Assembly (NCBI GenBank): GCA_016711295.1
Contig: JADJTE010000004.1
Coordinates: 62,001 to 126,000, forward strand
Reading direction: 5' to 3'
Origin: Sphingobacteriales bacterium
Lineage (GTDB): Bacteria > Bacteroidota > Bacteroidia > Chitinophagales > UBA2359
Length of the DNA: 64,000 nucleotides
In this document: piece by piece, positions 48,783-59,148 of the stretch
Position numbering within the stretch: position 1 is the stretch's first letter
Layout of the letters: every line of letters begins with the position of its first letter
Program-made: the position numbers and the translations under genes
The notes under the pieces: model-generated
Databases searched by the model: none
Seen by the model: the letters and a program-made list of their open reading frames with translations, nothing else
Told to the model about the DNA's origin: nothing

Positions 48783-51700
48783 TTAAATTTCGCTAATCAA
48801 TTTCATCAAATCGCCTGCGCTTAGTTTAGCGGCGGTTTCGGTGCCTTCGAGCAGGCTGTCGGCGAGGTCGCGTTTTTGGTGGTGTAGCTTAACGATTTTT
48901 TCTTCTATCGTATTTTGTGCCACGAGGCGGTAGATGGTTACGGGGCGTTGCTGTCCGATTCGGTGGGCGCGGTCGGCGGCTTGGTCTTCTACGGCGGGGT
49001 TCCACCAAGGGTCCATGATAATTACGTAGTCGGCGGCGGTGAGGTTAAGCCCTACGCCGCCTGCTTTTAGGCTGATGAGGAACAACTCGCCCTCGCCGCG
49101 TTGAAAGGCATCGACTAATTTTTGTCGTTGCATCATGGGCGTACTTCCGTCTAAGTATTGGTAGCTAATGCCTTTTTGCTGTACTTTTTGTTCTATAATT
49201 TTGAGGTGTCCGACAAATTGGCTGAACACGAGGGCTTTATGCCCGTTTTCTAATAATTCGTCGACAATTTCGGAGAATAGGTTTAGCTTAGAACTGGGCA
49301 AGTCGGCTTCTGCCATGACCAATTTGGCGTTGCAGGCAGCTTGTCGCAGGCGCGTTATTTCGGCTAAAATTTGTATGCGTTGCACGCCTTCGTTAGCAGT
49401 ATCTTTCAAGCCTTCTAATTTTTCCATTGCCGACAAGCGCAGTGCTTCGTAGAAGGCTTGTTCTTCGTTGCTGAGTTCGACGGTCAAGGCGATTTCGGTT
49501 TTTTGGGGCAGTTCTTCTAATACTTGGTTTTTGCGGCGGCGCAGGACAAATGGCTGTATGAGGCGTTGCAGGTGTCGGCGGCGGTCTTTGTCGTCGTAGC
49601 GTTCGATGGGGGTCGAAAAACGCTCGGCAAACGAATTGGCACTACCCAGCAGTCCTGGGTTGATGAAGTTGAACAGATTCCACAGTTCGCCTAAGTGGTT
49701 TTCGATGGGCGTACCGGTGGTAATGAGGCGAAACTCGCTGTTCAAATCCATAGCCGCTTTCGAGCGTTTGGTTTGATAGTTTTTAATGGCTTGGGCTTCG
49801 TCCAGAACAGTGGTAATCCATTGCACTTTTCCCAACATTTCGGCTTCTTGCTGCATCATGGTATAGCTGCTTACCAATATATCAAATGGGCGCAGTTCAT
49901 CGACCATCAATTGGCGGTCGCCTCTGCCAAATAGAAGTGGGTTGAGGGTTGGGGCAAATCGGTTACATTCGTTTATCCAATTTTGGCAAACCGACGATGG
50001 TGCTACGACTAAGGTAGGTCCTTTGGGTGCTCGTTCTAAGATAAGGGCGATGGCTTGCAGGGTTTTTCCTAAACCCATGTCGTCGGCAAGGCAGGCACCT
50101 ACGCCCAAGTGTGCCAATTGCGATAGCCATTTGTAGCCATCTACTTGATAATTGCGCAGGTCGGCTTGTAGTGTCGATGGAACGTTGGGGTTGTGTTTGG
50201 GTAGGTCTTTGATGCGTTTGATTTGTTTTTTCCATTGCGCGTCGCCTTCAAATTCGCTGATTTTTTTGGCAAAATCGTCTATGGCAAAAGCGGCGAGTTG
50301 GTGTATGCGCATACCTTTTGAGTCGGTTTCGACAAAAGCACTTACTTCTTTCAGTCGGCGGCGAAATTCTTTGGTTAGTGCCATAAAACTGCCGTCGTTG
50401 AGGCGTACAAATCGGTTGGGCGAGTTTTCGACCATTTCTATTAGTTGGCGCATATCGAGTACCATTGTTTCGTCTAAGCGCAGTTCGCCTTCGAGGTTAA
50501 ACCAATTATTTTGCTTTTTGGCACGCATAAACAAGTGGTCAAAGTTAGCTTCGTATTTGATGCGGAAGGCTTCGCCCTTGGGCCACTCCACCACTATTTT
50601 ATTGGTACTTTTTAGTGGTTCTATTTCGAGCAACATTTGTAGGGCTTCTTCGGGTTCGTCCAATTGCCATTCGCAGGTTTTGGTGTCGTTTTTATCTAAG
50701 GTAGGGCATAGGGCGATGAAGTCGGCGAGGGCATTTTTTTCGCGTTTTAGGGTTCGTGTGGTTTGTATGCGTTTGCCGTCTATATTGCTCATAAGTGTTG
50801 CGCTGCCTTCGCCGGGTTTGGAGTAGGGCGGACGGTCGCCAAAGGGTTTTACATATACTTCGGCGCGTAGCCCTTCGCCGAAAGGCAGGAGTTGGAAATA
50901 TAAACGTTCGTCGGCAGCTATGGTTTCTATTTCTGCATCGTCGTGTAGGAGGGGCGAATGTATGGTGATAGAGCGGGTCAGGTTTTTGGCGGCAGCCAAT
51001 AGTTGTTCTTTGCCTTTTTCGGGAATTACCAGTCCGTTTTGAGAGATGGTTTGTTGTATGCTTAGGTGTTGTTCGTTGACGTTGAGTACCAAATAGCGCG
51101 TGGTTGTTTCTTTGATTATATTGATACCCACTGCCATGACAGGCGGCACGAGTTTGATTTGGTAGCCTTTTGGGGTTTCTTCGATGACCAATTCAGGCTC
51201 GGTTTTTACTAATTCGATAGCTACTTGTGGGCTTCGGGCTAAAAAAATGTAGGGGTGCCCTATCATAGCCAGAATAGCTTGTTCGTAGTCCCATTCTAAT
51301 TCGTTGTAGTAGTAGTCTTGCCGCAGGGCACGTATTATTTGTAGGTCTTTTTCGGTTAGCCCATCTACTTCGGCAGATTTTAGGCGTTTGAGGGCTATAT
51401 TTCTGCCTTCGCTCCATTTCCCGCTTTTGAGGGTAGTTTGTTCTTTGGGTTGTATGGTTTGGCTGGCAAAATCGATGAGCCATACTACGCGCGATAGCTT
51501 TTCGGTGTTAGTTTTGCCCGTATTGCCCATTAGCGACAATGCTTTTTAGGGCATGCATCCAAGGTTCTTGGCGTTCTACACATTCGGAAATGGAGATGAT
51601 GCCTAATTGTTTGGCTAATACGTCTCGACGGGCGGCGTATAGGTCGCCTTTGGGATTGTATATAGACAATAAGTGGGCAAGTTCCATTTCTAAGTAGCGG

Positions 51701-52902
51701 TAGCCATTTTCGCCTGCTATTTGGTATTGCGATTTGAGGTGAGAAAGAAAATTTCCTGCTTTTTCGCGAAGGCCCAATAGTAGCAATAAGCATGAATAAT
51801 CCAACTGAACGGACCATCCGGCGGTTGTTGGAGGAGCGATTCTGCCATTGCCTTATTGTTTCGAGCCATAGCTATGATAGACCGAAGCTCTAACACACTT
51901 GGGTTAGAAGAGGTATAGCTCAATAGCGTTTCGGCTTCTATGAAGTGGGCATCGTTTTTTTGGCGAAACAGCAATAATATATAAAATATGGCGGTATAAT
52001 CTTCAAAAAACGTCTTTCGGGTATGCACTTCCTTGCGGTAGGCTTTGAGCGAAATGGCAAATTTATCGAGTGAGTCGCCCCATTTGCCTTCCAACATATC
52101 GGCAACTGCTAAGAGGCGTATATCGAGTGACATATATTGTTTGGGGGCAATGCACTGACGAGCAGCAGCCAATTCGCCGCAAAACAAATGCCAGGTGAAT
52201 AAGAAAGTGCTATAACTGAGTTTGGCAGAGGGGTTTAGTTCGGGTTGTTGTGCTTTTTGGCGGGCAATAGCTATGTACTTCGTTACGTCTTCTCCTTGCA
52301 TCATGTCGGTTTCTATTTGATTACACAATACCCGGCACTGTATTTCGGGGTTAAACTGTTCGAGCCATTCTAAGTCGATGGGGTTGCCAAAAAAACGGTC
52401 GCCGAAATGAAAGTTTTGCATATCGCGTATAAAACGCTCGCTAATCACTTTATCGACATTGTTTAGACGCTCGCTATCGCTGAGGTAGTAGGCAAGGCGC
52501 AGCCCGCGTATGGTGCGCTCAAATTTGACGTTGTAATAATACCAACTTGGTTCAAAGCGTATGCGCTGGTCTATCCAGGTTACTAAATCCGCAAAGAATG
52601 GTGCTTTTACGCTTCGCGAAACACCATTTCACTACGATAGCCTCGCTACAAGCAAACTCGTTTCTATCTGTAATTGTCAGCAATCCTGCCGCCACTAATG
52701 CCGACTTATAGGCTCTAAAACGCACGTCGGTCATAAATACCACCGCATTGCTATCGGCTATTTTGAGGTGGCGTAGAGTCTCAAAGAAAAAATTAGTACT
52801 AATGGGTTCATAGATAACCGATAGCACTTTGAGTATATTTTGCTCAAATGCCGATAAACTGCGGTATTTTTCGATGAGGTGCGGTAATTCTTTTTCGCTC
52901 AT
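48783..52902 (-). CDS. Very large SNF2-family helicase, three frameshifts
   Basis: The C-terminal ~560 residues are a complete SNF2 ATPase: DDMGLGKTLQAIAL (motif I), VLDEAQAIKN (II), TGTPIENHLGELW (III), LISLKAGGVGLNLTAAD (V) and DRAHRIGQ (VI). A bacterial SNF2-associated middle domain precedes it (residues about 500-800), and an N-terminal helical part starts MSEKELPHLIEKYRSLS. The frame shifts near 52612, 51780 and 51535; each joins smoothly with one base changed (e.g. KALSLMGNTGKTNTEK). Corrected length is about 1,373 aa. Swi2/Snf2 proteins move or remodel DNA-protein complexes; the bacterial target is unknown. Confidence 0.85.
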
Positions 52903-53035
52903 ATTTAGGAGTTGTCAAAAATAAACCGCAAATTTACGACAAAAATTTTGGCTCTTTCTTTTTTGCGGTGCTTTTCTGGCCACCAATCGCTTAACGCGCC
53001 CTCGAAGAGCTATTGCCGTGTAACGAAACTAATAA

Positions 53036-53148
53036 GCAACTATTTAGGGTATAGGGTTTTGGGTATGGGGTAATGAGCAATACTTATCTAATAATGCCTG
53101 ACATCGCTGCATATTCGATTAGTTTCCCCTACAAGGCTAAATAGTTAC
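53036..53148. mobile_element. GTAACTATTTAG-family MITE, copy 4
   Basis: 113 bp. The left end is GCAACTATTTAG (one change), the right end CTAAATAGTTAC. An exact 8-bp target duplication ACTAATAA flanks it (53028-53035, 53149-53156). It lies between the helicase and rnhB start regions and ends 23 bp before rnhB. Confidence 0.92.
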
Positions 53149-53171
53149 ACTAATAAAACATAAAAAACGAT

Positions 53172-53784
53172 ATGCTTTTATCTTACTACGACCCGCAATA
53201 TATCGAAGCAGGCTGCGACGAAGCGGGTAGGGGGTGCTTGGCAGACCCGTGGTAGCGGCGGCGGTTATTCTACCCCGTGGCTTTGCCCATGCCGACCTAA
53301 ACGACTCTAAACAACTAAGCGCGTCTAAACGCTTGCAATTGCGCTACATCATCGAGCGCGACGCGCTGGCTTGGGCGGTAGCATCGGTATCGCCTGCCGA
53401 CATCGACCAAATCAATATTTTGCAGGCATCTTTTTTGGCGATGCACCAAGCGATAGCCCAATTGTCTATCGAGCCGCAGCATTTATTGATAGACGGAAAC
53501 CGCTTTAAACCCTATCGCGATATACCGCATCGATGTATCGTACAAGGAGACGCGAAATATGCCGCTATTGCTGCCGCCTCTATACTCGCCAAGACCCACC
53601 GCGATGCGTATATGACCCAATTGCACGAACAATACCCCGCCTATAATTGGCAGCGCAACAAAGGATACCCCACCGCCGAACACCGACAAGCCATTGCCCT
53701 GCACGGCACTACGCCCCAGCATCGATTATCTTTGCCCTGCTCAAGCCCCAAATTGAGATAGATTGGGATATGCTTAGAACATAA
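53172..53784 (+). CDS. rnhB: Ribonuclease HII, two frameshifts
   Basis: It cleaves the RNA strand of RNA-DNA hybrids and single ribonucleotides in DNA. The start MLLSYYDPQYIEAGCDEAGRG carries the first two catalytic acids (DEAGRG); after one missing G near 53243 the frame continues GPVVAAAVILP, DLNDSKQLS, LIDGN, VQGDAKYAAIAAASILAK and GYPTAEH. A missing T near 53731 gives the full end FALLKPQIEIDWDMLRT and stop at 53784. Corrected length is about 204 aa, standard for the family. The start codon lies just after a MITE, which may supply its promoter region. Confidence 0.92.
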
Positions 53785-53996
53785 TTTTTGTGCCTCAACC
53801 ACCAAGCGGCAATATCTTGGACTCAGCGGGCTACGCCACAGCATCGCGGATACTGATATGCCTCGTAATAGTGTCGTTTTTTTGTATTTGTATTGCTGCG
53901 ACAACATCGGAGATTGGGTATGGTAAAAAAATCTAATATTTATGTTTTGAGCAAAAGTTACTTCGGTAGAAGGTCTAATTTCCTATGCAAACTCGC
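53785..53996. other. Intergenic region with no gene seen
   Basis: No convincing frame, repeat or hairpin. It precedes a possible small RNA. Confidence 0.4.
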
Positions 53997-54104
53997 TATC
54001 TTTGCAGCGCAAAAGCAGTCAAAATAGCCTTATGGCACAAAGATATTGAGAGTTGAGTGTCGTGATTTCTTATGGGGGCTTCCATTCTTGGTAGCCCCTC
54101 TTTT
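53997..54104 (+). ncRNA. Candidate small RNA of about 95 nt
   Basis: A TATCTTTG -7 box (53997-54004) is followed about 70 bases on by the hairpin GGGGCT...AGCCCC (54075-54098, with an inner CCA/TGG stem) and TCTTTT. Nothing between codes for a protein. The promoter-to-terminator distance suits a small RNA, but the family is not recognised, and it has no conserved SRP or 6S core that I can see. Confidence 0.35.
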
Positions 54105-54198
54105 ATGCCCATACATCAGACTATAAACGTTTTTTACGCGCAGGGCAGCCCGCAGCGGCTAAGAGTAAGGGTTTCTTAATGCTTTATAGGTAAACGCT

Positions 54199-54315
54199 GC
54201 AACTATTTAGGGTATAGGGTTTTGGGTATAACGAGCAATACTTATCTAATAATGCCTGACATCGCTGCATATTCGATTAGAAATGGCTATTCACCTTACA
54301 AGGCTAAATAGTTAC
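54199..54315. mobile_element. GTAACTATTTAG-family MITE, copy 5
   Basis: 117 bp, left end GCAACTATTTAG, right end CTAAATAGTTAC. An exact 8-bp target duplication TAAACGCT (54191-54198, 54316-54323). Confidence 0.93.
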
Positions 54316-54324
54316 TAAACGCTT

Positions 54325-54411
54325 TGAAAAAAGTCAGATATAGTAAAACATTCGTGTAAATTTGGGTAATTCGTGGCAATTTTTTTATATTTTATTTTTA
54401 ATAATCAATTT
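54325..54411. repeat. Dispersed repeat, copy left of fabH
   Basis: AAAAAAGTCAGATATAGTAAA through GTGTAAATTTGGGTAATTCG and TGGCAATTTTTTTA. It is highly similar, in the same orientation, to 55622-55708. GTGTAAATT/GTAATTCGTGG-type words are common in Bacteroidota intergenic DNA (from memory). Confidence 0.75.
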
Positions 54412-54428
54412 GTCTTTAATGCGCCGAC

Positions 54429-55487
54429 CTACCACCTAATCAGTGCCGAACCCCAAGTAAAACCACTGCCAAAAGCTGCCAAACACACCAAATCGCCTTT
54501 TTTGACGGCACCCGCTTCGTAGGCTTCGCATAAAGCTATCGGGATAGAAGCTGCCGTAGTATTGCCATAGCGTTGTATATTGTTCCATACTTTATGGTCG
54601 GGCAATTGTAGTTTTTGTTGCACAAACTGACTGATGCGCAAATTGGCTTGGTGCGGCACCAGCATATCAATATCTGACACCGAATAGCCCGTTTTTTGCA
54701 AAATCTCCAAAATAACGGCAGGAAATTTCTGTACCGCCATCTTGAACACAAACTGACCGTTCATTTTGTGGGTAGGTTTGGGCATTCTCTATCATGCTTT
54801 GGTTCAGGAAAATACCGCCAAACTCATCGTCGGTATAATTAAATTGTTCTTTGCCTACATAATAACCGCCATGGCAGCCGGGGTTGAGGTATGCCAACTC
54901 TTCGGCACTCTTGCCGTCGGAGTGGAGGCAAGTAGCCAAAATGCCACTTTCGTCGCTTTCTTGGGCGGGTTGTACTACTACGGCTCCTGCGCCGTCGCCA
55001 AAAATGGCTGTTACATTGCGTCCGCGCGTAGTAAAATCTAAGCCGCAGGAGTGAAATTCGGCACCAACAACCAATACGTTGCGATACATGCCTGTTTTGA
55101 TAAATTGGTCGGCAACCGACAAAGCATAAATAAAGCCCGAACATTGATTGCGAATATCAATAGCGGGTATTTCGGTATGGTTGATGCCCAATTCGCGCTG
55201 CAACAATACGCCGCAGCCCGGAAAATAGTAGTCGGGGCTTAGGGTAGCAAATACAATAAAATCGAGGTCGGTTTTTTCTATGCCTGCTCTTTTGATAGCT
55301 ATTTCGGCGGCACGGGCTGCCATGGTCGTGGTTGTTTCTTCGTGCTTGCGAGCATATCGGCGTTCTTGAATACCTGTGCGTTCAATTATCCACTCATTGG
55401 TGGTGTCCATCAACTTTGCAAGGTCGTGGTTAGTAACGATTTTTCGGGCACATAAAACCCGATACCGCTAATTTTGGAATGTGTCAT
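54429..55487 (-). CDS. fabH: 3-oxoacyl-ACP synthase III (FabH), two frameshifts
   Basis: Starts fatty-acid synthesis by condensing acetyl-CoA with malonyl-ACP. The catalytic triad is visible: Cys in IDIRNQCSGF, His in VPHQANLRI and Asn in RYGNTTAASIP. A missing A near 55440 gives the full N-terminus MTHSKISGIGFYVPEKIVTN from 55487; one surplus C near 54770 separates NAQTYP from KMNGQFVFKMAVQKFP. Corrected length is about 352 aa. It is flanked by two direct copies of a dispersed repeat and by MITEs on both sides, so it sits in a repeat-dense pocket. Confidence 0.92.
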
Positions 55488-55621
55488 GAATAGTGTTTGT
55501 ACTGATTTTATTTTTTAGTTTTGAGTATTGATTTTGCCCGCTGCACATCTATGAGGGATATGCACTCATCTGATAGCAATGTTTTATCTGTAATGGAGTT
55601 AAAACCAGGGCAAACGAATTG

Positions 55622-55708
55622 TAAAAAAGCCCGATATAGTAAAATATTTGTGTAAATTTGTGTAATTCGTGGCAATTTTTTTTACATTATATTTTTAATA
55701 ATAAATTT
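55622..55708. repeat. Dispersed repeat, copy right of fabH
   Basis: Direct-repeat partner of 54325-54411: CGATATAGTAAAATATTTGT, GTGTAATTCGTGGCAATTTT. It abuts the MITE that starts at 55711. Confidence 0.75.
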
Positions 55709-55710
55709 AT

Positions 55711-55876
55711 GTAACTGTTTTGGGTATGGGGTTTTGGGTATGGGGTTTTGGGTATGGGGTTTTGGGTATGGGGTTTTGGGGGGGTTTTGGGTATGGGGTA
55801 AGGAGCAATACTTATCTAATAATGCCTGACATCACTGCCTATTCGATTAGTCCCCCTACAAGGCTTAAATAGTTAC
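55711..55876. mobile_element. GTAACTATTTAG-family MITE, copy 6, with internal expansion
   Basis: 166 bp instead of about 117. The left end is shortened (GTAACTG-TTTTGGG), the right end is CTTAAATAGTTAC. The internal motif TTTTGGGTATGGGG, single in other copies, is repeated about five times and followed by a G7 run. Flanks AAATTTAT and CAATTTAT agree in 7 of 8 bases. Confidence 0.88.
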
Positions 55877-55981
55877 CAATTTATCTATAAACAACCGCCC
55901 ATTGGTGCTACAAAGCGAATCAATAGGCGGTTGATATGGTAATGCTACTAAGCGGCGCGGCAATGGTGTTCTCAGAGGTAT

Positions 55982-56590
55982 TTAGTCTATACCCACTGTA
56001 TGAAGTTTTTGCGGGTTGTTTGTCGGGCAATACAAGAAATCTTGTACGATTTCTAAGGCACTACTTTTGGCTTTGTCTAATTGGTCGTTTAGCACGGTGG
56101 TGTCGAAGTCGTTTTCGCAGGCTAATTCTTTGATGGCTTTTTGCAAACGTTGTTGTAGGGTATGCTCGGTTTCGGTATGGCGGCTTTGGAGGCGTTCGCG
56201 TAGGGTTTCGATATTAGGTGGTTTTACAAATACGGTCAGGGCTTGTTTGCCATATTGCCGCTTTATATTTTTCGCGCCTTCTACATCTACATCGAATATG
56301 ATGCTTTTACCTTGTGCGAACAAGCGGTCGAGCTCGCTTTTGAGCGTTCCGTAGCAATTGCCGTCATATACCTCTTGCCATTCTACAAATTCGCCTTTGT
56401 CAATGCGGTCGCGAAATTCTTCTTTGCTGATAAAGTAATAATCTATGCCGTCGGTTTCGTTACTGCGGCGTGGGCGCGTGGTTGCCGATACCGAAAAGGC
56501 TAAGGCATCAATGGTTTGCAGCAAATAGTGCACGAGGGTAGTTTTGCCTGCACCAGAGGGAGCTGTAAATACAACAAGTTTTGGGGACAT
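55982..56590 (-). CDS. gmk: Guanylate kinase
   Basis: 202 aa. It converts GMP to GDP. P-loop FTAPSGAGKTTLVHYLL at residues 8-24; the GMP-binding region FSVSATTRPRR and YYFISKEEF are present, and IFDVDVEGAKNIK follows. It ends with an extension of about 10 residues (NNPQKLHTVGID). It lies 72 bp downstream of yicC and is likely co-transcribed with it, as is common. Confidence 0.96.
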   Translation of the reverse strand: MSPKLVVFTAPSGAGKTTLVHYLLQTIDALAFSVSATTRPRRSNETDGIDYYFISKEEFRDRIDKGEFVEWQEVYDGNCYGTLKSELDRLFAQGKSIIFDVDVEGAKNIKRQYGKQALTVFVKPPNIETLRERLQSRHTETEHTLQQRLQKAIKELACENDFDTTVLNDQLDKAKSSALEIVQDFLYCPTNNPQKLHTVGID

Positions 56591-56662
56591 ATATGAGGGG
56601 AGAATTGGTTAGTAGCGGGGGCAAAGCGGGTTGGGTAAAAATTTGTTTTCGGTGTGCGGTGT

Positions 56663-57541
56663 TTATATTATGTTCATCAATTGTTCTTTAATTTTTTCGA
56701 GTTCGTCTTTCATCTGCACTACACAGACTTGTATCTCGGCATGGTTGGCTTTTGAGCCTATGGTATTGATTTCGCGCCCTATTTCTTGCGAGATAAAATG
56801 TAGCTTTTTGCCTTTGTCGGTGCCATTTTGTGCTATTTCGTTGGCAAAATAGCGGCAATGGCTTTGTAGACGCACCAATTCTTCGGTTAGGTCCAATTTT
56901 TCAAGATAATAAACCACTTCTTGCTCAAATCGGTTTCGGTCTATGGTATCGGGGTTGAGCCACTGTTTCAAGTCGTCGTTGAGGCGTTGGCGTATGGCTT
57001 CTATGCGTTGCGGGGCTAATATAGCTACTTGTTTGGCATATTGCTCGATGAGTTGTAGTCTATTGAGCAGGTCAGCCGCCAAGTTACTGCCTTCGGTTTG
57101 CCGAAAATGATTAAAATCTTGGATAGCTTGCCGTACAATTTGCTGCAATTCTACCCAATCGCTATCGTTCAAATCAGAACTTTCTAAGACCAATACGTCG
57201 GGAATACGCATAATAGTTTCGAGCAAATGCTCATCGGGAAGGCGGAGTTCGTGGCAGAGTAATTTCAGGTCGGTATAATAGCGTTTAAACGCATCGCGAT
57301 TGACGAGGCTACTGCTATGGTAGTTCGATAGGCGGTCTTCTGATATACTCACATCTATCCTACCACGCAACAAGGCATCGCCGAGCATACGGCGCAACTC
57401 AATCTCTTTTGCCTTAAACAGAGCAGACAAACGCAGATTGAGGTCTAAATATTTGCTATTGACTGCCTTAATTTCGACACTAATGCCTTTGTCGCCTACC
57501 TTGCCAAGGGCTTTGCCGTAGCCGGTCATGGAATAGAGCAT
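56663..57541 (-). CDS. yicC: YicC family endoribonuclease-like protein
   Basis: 292 aa from the ATG at 57541 (MLYSMTGYGKA), preferred over 57550 because the family begins at this point. The N-terminal SVEIKAVNSKYLDLNLRL and C-terminal HFISQEIGREINTIGSKAN segments define YicC/YloC proteins; E. coli YicC acts as an RNase on certain small RNAs. It is first in the yicC-gmk pair. A TAACTTTG box on the minus strand lies 62 bp upstream. Confidence 0.93.
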   Translation of the reverse strand: MLYSMTGYGKALGKVGDKGISVEIKAVNSKYLDLNLRLSALFKAKEIELRRMLGDALLRGRIDVSISEDRLSNYHSSSLVNRDAFKRYYTDLKLLCHELRLPDEHLLETIMRIPDVLVLESSDLNDSDWVELQQIVRQAIQDFNHFRQTEGSNLAADLLNRLQLIEQYAKQVAILAPQRIEAIRQRLNDDLKQWLNPDTIDRNRFEQEVVYYLEKLDLTEELVRLQSHCRYFANEIAQNGTDKGKKLHFISQEIGREINTIGSKANHAEIQVCVVQMKDELEKIKEQLMNII

Positions 57542-57602
57542 GGTGATCATGGTGGAGAATGAAAAGTGAATAATAGGTAATAACTCGTGCCCTAACGCGC
57601 TG

Positions 57603-57610
57603 CAAAGTTA
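57603..57610 (-). promoter_or_regulatory. Putative -7 box for yicC-gmk
   Basis: CAAAGTTA on the plus strand, TAACTTTG on the minus strand. Confidence 0.5.
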
Positions 57611-57702
57611 GGGTAATATATTTAGAGTGCCAAAATATCAACCCAAAATGAAAGGTATAAAAAAAACTGCCCTTATTCTGCTTAATTCACTTAGAAAAGT
57701 AC

Positions 57703-57710
57703 TAACTTTG
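57703..57710 (+). promoter_or_regulatory. Putative -7 box for the anchor-L/PKD gene
   Basis: TAACTTTG, 46 bp before the start codon. Confidence 0.5.
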
Positions 57711-57755
57711 TTAGTGTTTTTATCCAAATAATGACCTTTAAAACCTATAAGCACC

Positions 57756-59018
57756 ATGAAACATTTTTTGTTTACCCTTACAGCAGCAACTTGCCTATTG
57801 TTAGCTGCCGCACCTCGCGCACACGCGCAATTGTTTGTCGATACGACCTATACCGCCAACCAAATGGTCGGCGACTTTTTTAATCTTATGGGCGACTGCG
57901 TAACGACCTCCAATATAACCTATACGGGTAGCCCGTCGAGTTTAGCCTTTTTTGAAGGCTCTGCCAGCAATGTAGGGCTAAATGCGGGCATCATGCTATC
58001 GAGCGGCAATACGACCAGCGCAGCCGATACGGCGGGGTCATCGGCGTTTGCTACTAGCTATATGAATACCGGAGGAGATGCAGTATTGGAAGCCATCACC
58101 ACTATCATGCCCACTTTTGATGCGGCGGTTATTGAGTTCGACCTCGTTTCTACCGACCCCGATTTGAACTTCGTTTATGTATTTGGGTCAGAAGAGTACC
58201 CCGAATTTGTGGGTTCGAGTTTCAATGACGTATTTGGCTTTTTTGTGAGCGGTCCGGGCATCAGTGGCACACAAAACATTGCGCTCATACCAGGCTCCGC
58301 CACACCCGTAGCTATCAACAACGTCAATAGCAGCACCAACCCCTCGTTTTATATCGACAACGAAGCGACCGCAGTACCCAACGAAATTGCCTACGACGGC
58401 TTTACCGTTCCGCTAACGGCAACGGTCAATGTCGTTCCGGGCGAGACCTATCACGTGCGGCTCAGTATTGCCGATGTAGGCGACAGCATCTTCGATTCGG
58501 GCGTATTTATCGGTATCGAAAGTTTGTGTGGTGGCGGTATCATACCCCTTGCTCCCGAATTTGAACCCGAAGTGAGCGGTATGTCGGTATCGTTCCAAAA
58601 CTTTACTAACTACGGCACCTATTGGAATTGGGATTTTGGCGATGGTGCTACCTCTGCCGAACGTCACCCAACACATACCTATGCTGCCAACGGCACTTAT
58701 ACCGTTACGCTTCGCAGCGGCAATTTTAGCGGCGAATTTGTGCATACCGAAGCCGTCACGGTCGGCAGTGTTGCTATCGAAAACGCTATTCCCGCCAAAC
58801 CCTATACGCTGCAAAACATAGCTGCCAACGGCAATATTAGCCTTACTACCCAAACGCCCGCCCAAGTGCGCTTGGTAGATATTAGTGGCAAGGTATGGTC
58901 CAGCCAAACCGCCGATGCTCATCATAGCATTGACCTGCAATGCCCTTTGAAAGGCATGTATTTGCTCCAAATTGTCACTAATGATGGACATGCGTATAGC
59001 GAAAAAATTATATTTTAG
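57756..59018 (+). CDS. Surface protein with choice-of-anchor-L and PKD domains and T9SS sorting domain
   Basis: 420 aa. A signal peptide ends near PRAHAQ. Residues about 30-265 match the choice-of-anchor-L domain (LNFVYVFGSEEYPEFVGSSF; NDVFGFFVSGPGI), followed by a PKD domain (NWDFGDGATSAERHPTHTY) near 290-335 and a short T9SS-type sorting domain (VRLVDISGKVWS to MYLLQIVTNDGHAY). Such proteins are exported to the surface and act in adhesion; the ligand is unknown. It is intact and has its own promoter. A 267-bp MITE variant lies about 130 bp downstream. Confidence 0.87.
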   Translation: MKHFLFTLTAATCLLLAAAPRAHAQLFVDTTYTANQMVGDFFNLMGDCVTTSNITYTGSPSSLAFFEGSASNVGLNAGIMLSSGNTTSAADTAGSSAFATSYMNTGGDAVLEAITTIMPTFDAAVIEFDLVSTDPDLNFVYVFGSEEYPEFVGSSFNDVFGFFVSGPGISGTQNIALIPGSATPVAINNVNSSTNPSFYIDNEATAVPNEIAYDGFTVPLTATVNVVPGETYHVRLSIADVGDSIFDSGVFIGIESLCGGGIIPLAPEFEPEVSGMSVSFQNFTNYGTYWNWDFGDGATSAERHPTHTYAANGTYTVTLRSGNFSGEFVHTEAVTVGSVAIENAIPAKPYTLQNIAANGNISLTTQTPAQVRLVDISGKVWSSQTADAHHSIDLQCPLKGMYLLQIVTNDGHAYSEKIIF

Positions 59019-59148
59019 GCATTATTCGGGCTTTGCTCCTCATTTCCTAGATTCAAGTAGTAAATGCAACCTATAAACAGAAGCCGAAATAAAAAGGAGG
59101 ATTAGATAGCTTCATAGGAGCAGAATTGTTTCCTATCGTTGTTGCTGA

